From positions 446,250 through 510,249 of the forward strand of contig VXAA01002999.1 in the NCBI GenBank assembly GCA_013399115.1: DNA of 64,000 bases, given 5' to 3'. The notes under the pieces were generated by a model that made no database searches, had not been told where the DNA came from, and saw only the letters and a list, made by a program, of their open reading frames with translations. Positions within the stretch are counted from its first letter, which is position 1, and each line of letters begins with the position of its first letter. Source of the stretch: Anseranas semipalmata (Eukaryota > Chordata > Aves > Anseriformes > Anseranatidae). Shown here in pieces: positions 11,101-64,000 of this stretch. Both the position numbers and the translations under genes were made by a program.

Positions 11101-13928
11101 AATTTGATTATAGTCTATTTAATCAAATGCATTTGTCTGCAGGACACCAGACAACACTGAAGTCCATCAGATCTTAAAACCTATGAATGGTGTTATGCAT
11201 CAAAGGTATACAATTATTTTACACTGGCAATTTATATACATTTCTAATCTTCTAGTTTTAGTTATAACTTTAACAAGTGGAAAGGTGGGGAAATTAAACA
11301 TTGGAATTAGTTAGGGATCAACTGAGCAATTGATAGGGTGTTGCAGAGACCTCTTGTAACACACAACCAGCTTAATGAGCACCCTGATGAAAGAGCACCA
11401 TGGAACTTCATTCCACCAAGCTCAAACGCTGCTGCTGCCTCACTCGCACAGCCTGAGAGGTAACCGCACTGACCGAATTACAGCTCTGATGAGCAAACAT
11501 TTAAAACAGTTCCAGGCTGCAACCTCCATAAAACTCTGATGTAACTTACCATTTGTCCTGGTGGTCTGTGTCTCGTTTTTGAGGTAGCCATGTGAGTTGA
11601 ATTTTTTGCGGTAATTTCTCAGCTCTGAATTAGCGCCATTCATATACAGAGAAAATCCTTGCTCTAACTGCTCCAGTTTGATTTGTGTAGGATCCTTTCT
11701 TTTTAAACGCCTCAGTAGCCTAAAGTAGAAAGGATAATAACTCATCCATATGCCGAGCATACACAGATGATCATAGTGGCAATAAATACAAAGGCACAGT
11801 GTCTCAAAACTAAAAAAAATACGTTCCTAGCTCAAGTAACAATTTCAGAATATAGTTTCCAGCACCTATGCCTGTTCTTTAATGCTTGTATGAGTACTGA
11901 CACCCTGTGACACATTAAGGTCAACCAAGTATTTCCCTTCTAAGACTTTTTCTATGTCGTTTATCATTTCACATCATTTTTTCCATTTAGCATTTAGTCT
12001 CCCTAAATTTTCTTCTCGAGAATATGAGAGAGATTTGTTTAGAATTTTAGAAATCTTAAAAATGCTCTTTTCAAGAAAAAAAAAGAGAAAAAATACTACT
12101 GATGTTTTGAAACTTAAGGGAGAAAGCCCCAAGTCAATAGTGCAGTTAGAGATACCAGAAATTTAAACTCTGCTTAAAACTTAAAATCTTGTGGTCTTTT
12201 TTTGTTTTGTTTTGTTTTTTAAGAAGTGCAGAGAAGATGAACTTATAGTAAATGAAATGTCTATAAGCATATCGTGATAGAAATCCACACAAATTTTTAA
12301 ATAACACAAGCTACAAGTGTCCATAACTATGCATAGACTGACACCACTACTGAGCGGTTTTCAGTTTTTAAACTACGTTCTGGTACCAGAAAGACATTAC
12401 ATTTCACCTAATTATTATTTCTTAAAATAATTCTGTGTTAATAAGTAGATGCTGCAATGAGTACGTAAGGAGTACTGAAAATTTACTAAGGTCTCTAAAA
12501 CTGCTTTGAGCAAACCTTACAATTTGTTGTGGAAGGTGGAATTTTTTTTGTTGGTTTTGGTCAGAATAAATCAGTAGTTGCAAAACTGCAACATGTAACT
12601 CTGGCTTGTAAAACAGGAGTTCAGAAGAATCTGTTGAATGCATGTGGGATTGGAATTCCATAGCTCTGAACTTTCTGATTAACACCACTCAGCAGAGGAA
12701 GATGCACCAGAACCAGCCACCCCACTTTCTTAAACCCAGCTCCAGGTTCCCCCACTTGGCTTATGTTTTGGCACACGATGGGCTGTTTGTTAGCTCTGGA
12801 GCCAGCAGGAACCAGATGCGGCTGGCCCAGGACAGTACCTGACCTGCTCCCACCCAGGCTTCCCTGCAGCCCCCACCATCCAAACGTGCCATTTATGCGC
12901 AATACTTTATTTATGCGTGCATCCAGAGTACCTCTTCTGAAAGGTACAGTTGCCACCTGCTTATGATGCCGTAATTAGGTGGCAGGCCTCCACCAAAATT
13001 CAAAATTAGAGCTCTGGTAATAAAGCAAGTTGCTTCAGTCATTAAATTACTCGTTTTTATCCTTCTCTAAAGCCATTTTAGGAGACTACATGCAAAAGAA
13101 ACCTGTGTTCAGAAAAATTCGTTGTTCTTCTAACACAACTGTGGCTTTTGTAGGTTTTTTTTGGTCTTGTGACCAAACTGCTCTGTTTATTATAGGGTTT
13201 GAGCAAAAATGTTATGGCTTGTGGTAAGGGAGGGAACATGGTGAGAAAGTTATGCAGACCCTTCTGAATTAGTGTATGAAATTTATCCATCTGTGGTACA
13301 CTGACTCAAGCAGGAAGGTTCATATGAACAGAGATAAAAAGAAAAATGTTTTAAACTTGCCTGAAAGATAACTAAAAGTTCACAAAAGCAACCTAGATGT
13401 CCTCATCTCCCATCTTCGCAGAACTTGACTTTGCACATTTAACTTTAGCTACTTTTAAATGCCATTTTCTGTTCTTCTGACAATAGAAAAACCTTGCCTC
13501 GTAACAATATCCTCAGGCAGCATGAGCTGTGAATTCTGACTCTAGAACCCTGTGCGCTATAAACAAAAATCTTCCCTGCAAGCCATAGAAACAATAACTA
13601 TTTTATTAATAAATTTATATGTATTTTAAGGTATGCTGAAGAAATATCATGGTCTCCTCTAGAAATAAGGACTTTGGTGTACTTAACAAAGGGAAGAGAA
13701 TTGCCAGAATGCTTTAAGACACAGCAAACCAGGCTTCACATCATAACCAAGATTTGAAACTAATATGCACCACTAGTGATTTTAGATAGGATATTAGATA
13801 GTACACAATAGATATTACATATTCAATAGTGGTAACAATTCTGTCTCTTACCGGTTTCTCTGCTGAAGGAATATTAAATATTCATCATGTTTTTCATCAA
13901 AGTCAGTCACCATGTCCTTAATATAAAG
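1892..13928 (-). CDS. KATNIP: KATNIP, katanin-interacting protein, N-terminal portion (gene span, 3' end beyond window)
   Basis: KATNIP (KIAA0556) is a large protein of the ciliary base that binds microtubules and interacts with katanin; human mutations cause a Joubert syndrome. Five minus-strand exons join in order 13852-13928, 11550-11719, 7000-7082, 5663-5797, 1892-2153. Junction phases 2, 1, 0, 0 all match. The reading gives about 242 residues. Recognisable motifs in order are DMVTDFDEKHDEYL, QLEQGFSLYMNGANSEL, TAPSKIQRKGWLQ and IKPPLEYSEDFE, which match the N-terminal region of vertebrate KATNIP as I recall it. This part is low-complexity and probably scaffold; the conserved C-terminal domains are off the window. 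The gene is head to head with GTF3C1, as in human. The first exon and start codon are not resolved, and a Met in the first placed exon (KDMVTD) is an alternative start. Confidence 0.88.
2506..2766 (+). mobile_element. CR1 LINE 3' fragment, plus orientation
   Basis: The stretch carries the CR1 3' end signature: an aggctccctctgagcatcag-type segment, then ggcacaggctgcccacagag, then gagtctcctccttggagatc, ending at the gtgattctg 3' terminus. It is 5'-truncated, GC-rich against its AT-rich surroundings, and antisense to KATNIP inside an intron. No reverse transcriptase remains. Confidence 0.9.
3580..3608. repeat. A-run followed by TA microsatellite
   Basis: About 11 A followed by tatg and a TA repeat through 3608, within the KATNIP intron. 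Confidence 0.9.
4082..4119. repeat. 17-bp tandem duplication
   Basis: agtagctagtacaagtg occurs at 4082-4098 and again at 4103-4119 with a 4-nt spacer (actc). This is a local slippage-type duplication. Confidence 0.9.
5663..5797 (-). CDS. KATNIP: KATNIP coding exon (PPLEYSEDFE exon)
   Basis: Acceptor ttcttttaacag and donor CCCAG|gtacaa, exactly 45 codons. It reads KTVEIKTERGTKLCIKPPLE then YSEDFEPYES and onward. The PPL-YS-DFE block aligns with mammalian KATNIP directly after the preceding exon. Both junctions are phase 0. Confidence 0.88.
5798..6999. other. KATNIP intron
   Basis: Intron of 1.2 kb. It has a long T-run at 6936-6953 flanked by 13-bp direct repeats. The open frames at 5939-6298 and 6354-6728 on the minus strand lack family similarity and exon signals. 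Confidence 0.6.
6919..6968. repeat. 13-bp direct repeats flanking an 18-T tract
   Basis: atttatatgcatt at 6919-6931 and 6956-6968 brackets 24 nt made of ttcc, 18 T and aa. The arrangement resembles a target-site duplication around a bare poly(A) tail inserted on the minus strand. It ends 31 nt from the KATNIP exon at 7000. Confidence 0.85.
7000..7082 (-). CDS. KATNIP: KATNIP coding exon (APSKIQRKGWLQ exon)
   Basis: Minus-strand acceptor ctggaacag and donor CAG|gtaaga, 83 nt. From phase 1 it reads AAQLKARELQEHSTQTAPSK then IQRKGWLQ, matching the TAPSKVQRRGW-type segment of mammalian KATNIP. The acceptor is a CAGCAG tandem, so one Ala could be alternatively included. A longer overlapping minus-strand reading in another frame is a shadow. 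Confidence 0.85.
8058..8160 (-). mobile_element. CR1 LINE 3' end, minus orientation
   Basis: tcatagaatcacaag, then ttggaagggacctccagagg and tcacctagtccaac are the reverse-complemented CR1 3' end. The copy is short and heavily 5'-truncated, and is co-oriented with KATNIP transcription. Confidence 0.9.
10069..10120. repeat. (AAAC)n, A-run and CA microsatellite cluster
   Basis: About six AAAC units, then an A-run and five CA units, in a KATNIP intron. Confidence 0.9.
11550..11719 (-). CDS. KATNIP: KATNIP coding exon (NGANSEL exon)
   Basis: Acceptor ctactttag and donor AATG|gtaagt, 170 nt. It completes the split Arg codon and reads LLRRLKRKDPTQIKLEQL, then EQGFSLYMNGANSELRNY and a basic, polar tail. 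It ends in phase 1. Confidence 0.88.
11720..13851. other. KATNIP intron (2.1 kb)
   Basis: No repeat family or exon recognised. Overlapping open frames around 12621-12966 on both strands come from a locally GC-richer segment and have no splice support. Confidence 0.5.
13852..13928 (-). CDS. KATNIP: KATNIP coding exon (DFDEKHDEYL exon)
   Basis: Acceptor cag at 13931-13929 and donor CCG|gtaaga. The 77 nt read LYIKDMVTDFDEKHDEYLIF then LQQRN plus two bases of Arg. This is the best-conserved N-terminal block of KATNIP. The upstream exon that would supply the start codon was not identified. Confidence 0.88.
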
Positions 13929-14114
13929 CTGAAATGAATATAGAATGGTCACACTGAAATACAGAAATGATTTACTAATAGAATATTACTGTTTTTGCAC
14001 CCCCAGTAGTCATGAACGCTATGAACTGAAACAAGCTCCTCATTCAACTGAGCATAACAGTCACCATAATAAATACATTTCCTGAAGAACAGAGGAAACC
14101 TTGCTTGATTTACT

Positions 14115-14284
14115 TATTTTTCAGAGCCTTTCCCAATCTACTGAAGGGCCTCAAAATACTAAAGCTGGAAGGCAGACGCTACAGCGAGTTTTTAATCAGA
14201 GAGCTGAGGAGCAGGGCGGTTCTGAGGCACGAACTGAGAAGGCCACACCCGAAGCCCCGCTACAGGAGGGCTTTCCTCAGGTGT
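14115..14284 (+). other. Exon-like open stretch upstream of GTF3C1 (unassigned)
   Basis: An acceptor-like ttacttatttttcag ends at 14125 and a donor-like CTCAG|gtgtga follows near 14281. Two plus-strand frames are open throughout; one reads KGLKILKLEGRRYSEFLIRE. It could be an untranslated upstream exon of GTF3C1, part of the KATNIP 5' region, or chance in a GC-rising segment. Confidence 0.2.
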
Positions 14285-14675
14285 GACGGCTCATGCGGTC
14301 TGTTAAACGTAAAGCTTATTCACTTCGGGGACTGTATGCATTTAGAGCGTTTAGTTAAAGATTTTACCTTGCTTCCTTTCAGGAAACGTGACCTTTTTCC
14401 CACTGAGTGTCCCAGAGCTGCTGCTACAAGCTGTGGTAGGTGCCCTCTTACACACTGAGGAGTTTAACCTCGCCTCCAACACATTTCCCTCGGCCCTGTA
14501 CCGAGACACCAGACCCCACGTTCGGTCTCTTGCCCCCGCCCCGTATCTCCGCTAAAACACCGCTCCCTCCCGCCCCCTCGCCGAGGCAGGGAGCCGGGCC
14601 CAGCCGCACGCCGCTTTTCGGCTCAGCAGCCCCAGGGGCGAGGCCGCAGCGCCTGGGCGAGACCCGGAGCCGAGC

Positions 14676-14724
14676 NNNNNNNNNNNNNNNNNNNNNNNNN
14701 NNNNNNNNNNNNNNNNNNNNNNNN
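14676..14724. other. Assembly gap (49 N) removing the GTF3C1 start codon
   Basis: N run inside the CpG-rich exon 1. Human GTF3C1 has about two dozen residues before the ALW that follows the gap, so the start codon lies in or next to the gap. No suitable in-frame ATG is visible in the flank. Confidence 0.98.
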
Positions 14725-61465
<46,741 letters not shown>

Positions 61466-61640
61466 AAGATGTAATTTTCAGTCACAATAAACTGGTTTAG
61501 CCCTTACGAATAAGTGTTAATACAGATTAAACGCTATAATTTGTGCTCCGTCATGCTTTGTTTTAAGAAAGAAGTTTTTAATCTTTTTTACTTCTGAATA
61601 CATTTAAGCTGAGAATAAAGCTTAACATTAAGATGCAGGT
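61466..61640 (+). terminator. GTF3C1: GTF3C1 3' UTR and poly(A) signals
   Basis: AATAAA at 61486-61491, only 21 nt past the stop, and a second AATAAA at 61614-61619. Either gives a very short 3' UTR (about 40 or 170 nt). Confidence 0.8.
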
Positions 61641-62334
61641 AATACTTGATCCCACTTTATTTTTTTTCCCAACACTTGCTTGGAATACAGTTCACAGTTT
61701 GTTTTATGTTTTTTTATTTTATTTTTCAGTTGCTATACTGCTTCAAAAGGCATTCTTTTTAGATCCTTTAGTACTGAGATATTGTAACAGTGTCTTCAAG
61801 ATAATGTGTGTTACATCCATTAACAGCCATATAAATGGTCTATGCTAGGTGGGTGTGAGCCATTAACTGAGGTGTTTATGAAAAGCTGGAATTTTTAAAA
61901 TTGCACATCAAAGGTGCTCACTGTGTTTGCTGGAGCTGAAGAACTGAGTTTGACTCTCTCTATGCCCTGACAAATTCCTGTAAAACCCAAGCCACAACTG
62001 TAGCTGCTCAAAGACTTACATGCACGCTATCTAGCTTTTGCAAGATTTTAAACAGCGTTTGCCCATGTTGGGCAAAGGGCCCCCGTTCTTTTTTTTCTCC
62101 CCTTAGGGCCACAGTGCTAACATTTTATCCTTGCTTTGTGTGGGGGTCTGTTCCACAGCAGTTGAGTCTGTGCTAAGGTTTGCTGAGTATTCTTCAGAGA
62201 GCTTCAGATAACTAAATTATATCTTAAGCTGATTTTTCAGTGTGTTGCAGGCTCGGACTCCCCTGTTCGGTTCTACGTGGCTGCCTCAGCGCGGGTCAGG
62301 TCACGGGCTCTCAAAGCACCACACAACGCCGTTA
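61641..62334. other. Convergent intergenic region GTF3C1 / POLR3K
   Basis: About 0.7 kb, AT-rich on the left and GC-rich from about 62240. No gene, repeat or RNA recognised. Confidence 0.6.
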
Positions 62335-62446
62335 CTTCCACCCACAGACACCTTTATTGCGGGGGCAGCCGCCGGCAGCCCGGCCCTGGCGCGGCGGGCG
62401 AGGGGCCCATGGCGCAGCCCCTCAGGGCCGGGGCAGCGGCGGGGGC
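62335..62446 (-). terminator. POLR3K: POLR3K 3' UTR with poly(A) signal
   Basis: TTTATT at 62353-62358 is AATAAA on the minus strand, about 90 nt past the POLR3K stop codon. Confidence 0.8.
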
Positions 62447-62574
62447 TCAGTCCCTCCAGCGGTGCCCGCACTGCGCGTTGCAGCACTTGTAGAAGGTGGT
62501 CATGGGCTCGTCGGCCGAGCGCGTCTGGATCTGCATGAAGTAGGCGCGGGGGTGCTCGCACTTGGGGCACGGCT
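62447..62574 (-). CDS. POLR3K: POLR3K, RNA polymerase III subunit RPC10 (C11), last exon
   Basis: POLR3K is the small TFIIS-like Pol III subunit that supports intrinsic RNA cleavage, termination and reinitiation in the nucleus. This last exon, entered at ccccgcag in phase 1, gives 42 residues: EPCPKCEHPRAYFMQIQTRS, then ADEPMTTFYKCCNAQCGHRW and RD, stop at 62449-62447. It forms the C-terminal zinc ribbon: CPKC and CNAQC supply the metal ligands, and the acidic DE in SADEP is the catalytic hairpin pair seen in TFIIS-type ribbons. The family is about 108 residues, so about 66 N-terminal residues (first zinc ribbon) must lie in the N gap. It is convergent with GTF3C1 and divergent from SNRNP25. 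Confidence 0.96.
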
Positions 62575-62627
62575 CTGCGGGGCGAGGCGCGCGGTGCCGT
62601 GAGGTGAGGTGAGGCGAGCCCCCCCCC

Positions 62628-63223
62628 NNNNNNNNNNNNNNNNNNNNNNNNNNNNNNNNNNNNNNNNNNNNNNNNNNNNNNNNNNNNNNNNNNNNNNNNN
62701 NNNNNNNNNNNNNNNNNNNNNNNNNNNNNNNNNNNNNNNNNNNNNNNNNNNNNNNNNNNNNNNNNNNNNNNNNNNNNNNNNNNNNNNNNNNNNNNNNNNN
62801 NNNNNNNNNNNNNNNNNNNNNNNNNNNNNNNNNNNNNNNNNNNNNNNNNNNNNNNNNNNNNNNNNNNNNNNNNNNNNNNNNNNNNNNNNNNNNNNNNNNN
62901 NNNNNNNNNNNNNNNNNNNNNNNNNNNNNNNNNNNNNNNNNNNNNNNNNNNNNNNNNNNNNNNNNNNNNNNNNNNNNNNNNNNNNNNNNNNNNNNNNNNN
63001 NNNNNNNNNNNNNNNNNNNNNNNNNNNNNNNNNNNNNNNNNNNNNNNNNNNNNNNNNNNNNNNNNNNNNNNNNNNNNNNNNNNNNNNNNNNNNNNNNNNN
63101 NNNNNNNNNNNNNNNNNNNNNNNNNNNNNNNNNNNNNNNNNNNNNNNNNNNNNNNNNNNNNNNNNNNNNNNNNNNNNNNNNNNNNNNNNNNNNNNNNNNN
63201 NNNNNNNNNNNNNNNNNNNNNNN
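62628..63223. other. Assembly gap (596 N) over the POLR3K / SNRNP25 divergent promoter
   Basis: Flanks are C-run/G-rich, typical of sequence lost from bird assemblies. POLR3K exons 1-2 and the first SNRNP25 exon(s) must be inside. Open frames that run through these N are meaningless. Confidence 0.95.
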
Positions 63224-63228
63224 GGCCG

Positions 63229-63293
63229 GAGCAGGGAGCGGGGGGATGTGTGTGAGGGGGGGTGCGTCGGGGCGCTGGGTTAGGGGCCCGGGG
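63229..63293. repeat. G-run cluster beside gap
   Basis: Seven or more runs of 3-7 G within about 60 nt, just before the SNRNP25 exon at 63319. It can form G-quadruplexes on the plus strand. Confidence 0.75.
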
Positions 63294-63318
63294 CGCTGAC
63301 GGGGCTCTCCCCCCGCAG

Positions 63319-63424
63319 CCGTGGTGGTGGTGCAGAACGCTTCCGTGCTGGAGCTGAAGAAGGCGCTGCGGCGGCACGTCCAGCTGCGGCAGGCGCGGCA
63401 GGGCGGCGTCCAGCACCTCAGCTG
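63319..63424 (+). CDS. SNRNP25: SNRNP25, U11/U12 snRNP 25 kDa protein, internal exon
   Basis: SNRNP25 is a ubiquitin-fold protein of the U11/U12 di-snRNP of the minor spliceosome. Acceptor tctccccccgcag, donor AGCTG|gtgaga. Reads PVVVVQNASVLELKKALRRH, then VQLRQARQGGVQHLS. This matches the central part of the family (about 130 residues in human). Upstream exons lie in the N gap. Confidence 0.93.
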
Positions 63425-63539
63425 GTGAGAGGGGCCCCGGGGCTGCAGCCGAGGGGCTCGGGCTGCTCCCACCCTGTCTCGGTCGCTTCTGTGGCCGACA
63501 GCTCCTCCTGGAGCTCCCACTGAGTGTTTCCCCCCTTAG

Positions 63540-63614
63540 GAAGTACATATGGAGGACATACCACTTAACCTACGCTGGAGAGAAACTGGCAGATGACAGA
63601 AAGAAGCTGAGAGA
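63540..63614 (+). CDS. SNRNP25: SNRNP25 internal exon
   Basis: Acceptor ccccccttag, donor AGAGA|gtaagt. Completes the split Trp and reads KYIWRTYHLTYAGEKLADDR then KKLR. The family continues with a YGIRN-type segment, expected beyond the window. Confidence 0.93.
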
Positions 63615-64000
63615 GTAAGTAAGCGAGTGTCTTCTGGCATCTGTGGGGCCTGGAGAAGCCTAGCTAGAGTCACGCTGTGCTCACAGCATGTGCACAGGGA
63701 GGGAATAACTTGGACCTGTGTGCCTGGCTCAGCTAGGTTCTCTGAAATTGATTGCAGGGTGGGACCAGCACTTCACCCAGGTGGGACACATCTTGCCCTG
63801 ACAGAGGCCAGCTGCATGACAGGAAGGCCTCGGGTAGTTCCTCAGCCCCAGCCTTTCTGTGCTGAGTGTTTGTCTAATTCAGATGACAGCGAGGCAGTCA
63901 AACACACTGCCCCTTGCCCATCCACACCAAACTCCTGCAGAATAGTTTATGCTTACTAAGTTCACACCTGAGATATTCTGCAGAGACAAGATTAGTGAGA
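63615..64000. other. SNRNP25 intron to window end
   Basis: No exon or repeat recognised. A 110-codon plus-strand open frame (63627-63959) starts inside the intron and has no family similarity. Confidence 0.6.

Larger units (their letters stand above)
7083..11549. other. KATNIP intron (4.5 kb)
   Basis: The largest placed KATNIP intron. It contains a minus-oriented CR1 3' end (8058-8160), an AAAC repeat (10069-10120), a 13-bp tandem (cagatagcaactg at 10138 and 10153), a T-run at 10381-10395 and a purine-rich stretch at 10530-10572. I see no further exon. Confidence 0.55.

Noticed and set aside
12621..12966. Overlapping open frames on both strands (66-111 codons)
   Set aside because: They arise from a GC-richer patch; mutually overlapping, no splice context, no recognisable motif.
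62301..63548. Minus-strand frames of 357-415 codons and a plus-strand 224-codon frame across the large gap
   Set aside because: Mostly N; only the POLR3K terminal exon (62447-62574) is real, and the part right of the gap is antisense to SNRNP25 exons.

Overview
This is vertebrate, almost certainly avian, nuclear DNA. The genes have many short exons and GT-AG introns. The recognisable interspersed repeats are all CR1-type (chicken repeat 1) LINE fragments, with no Alu, B1 or L1. Two assembly gaps (N runs at 14676-14724 and 62628-63223) fall in GC-rich promoter islands, a common fault in bird assemblies. The species cannot be named from sequence alone.

Layout. (1) 1-14.5 kb, minus strand: the N-terminal part of KATNIP (katanin-interacting protein, KIAA0556). 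Five coding exons (13852-13928, 11550-11719, 7000-7082, 5663-5797, 1892-2153) join with perfectly consistent codon phase; the rest of the gene lies beyond the left edge. (2) About 14.4-15.0 kb: a GC-rich divergent promoter shared by KATNIP and GTF3C1, with a 49-N gap that removes the GTF3C1 start codon. (3) 14.7-61.6 kb, plus strand: essentially complete GTF3C1 (TFIIIC220, the B-box-binding subunit of Pol III factor TFIIIC). I could place 37 coding exons, all phase-consistent, giving 2133 visible residues plus about two dozen lost in the gap. One intron (after exon 13) is GC-AG. (4) 61.6-62.3 kb: short convergent intergenic region. (5) 62.34-62.57 kb, minus strand: last exon of POLR3K (Pol III subunit RPC10/C11, TFIIS-like zinc ribbon) with its poly(A) signal; upstream exons are in the 596-N gap. 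(6) 63.32-63.61 kb, plus strand: two internal exons of SNRNP25 (U11/U12 snRNP 25 kDa protein), which runs off the right edge.

GTF3C1 (Pol III promoter recognition) and POLR3K (Pol III RNA cleavage, termination and reinitiation) are convergent neighbours here, whereas in human they lie far apart on 16p. KATNIP (ciliary base, microtubules) and SNRNP25 (minor spliceosome) are divergent partners of the two Pol III genes. I see no mobile cassette, CRISPR array or obviously new multi-gene system. The most open questions are a 50-codon membrane-protein-like ORF antisense at 1512-1664 behind a good splice acceptor, the GC-AG intron with an open retained frame, a poly(T) tract flanked by a 13-bp duplication at 6.9 kb, and a CR1 copy lying directly before a GTF3C1 exon.
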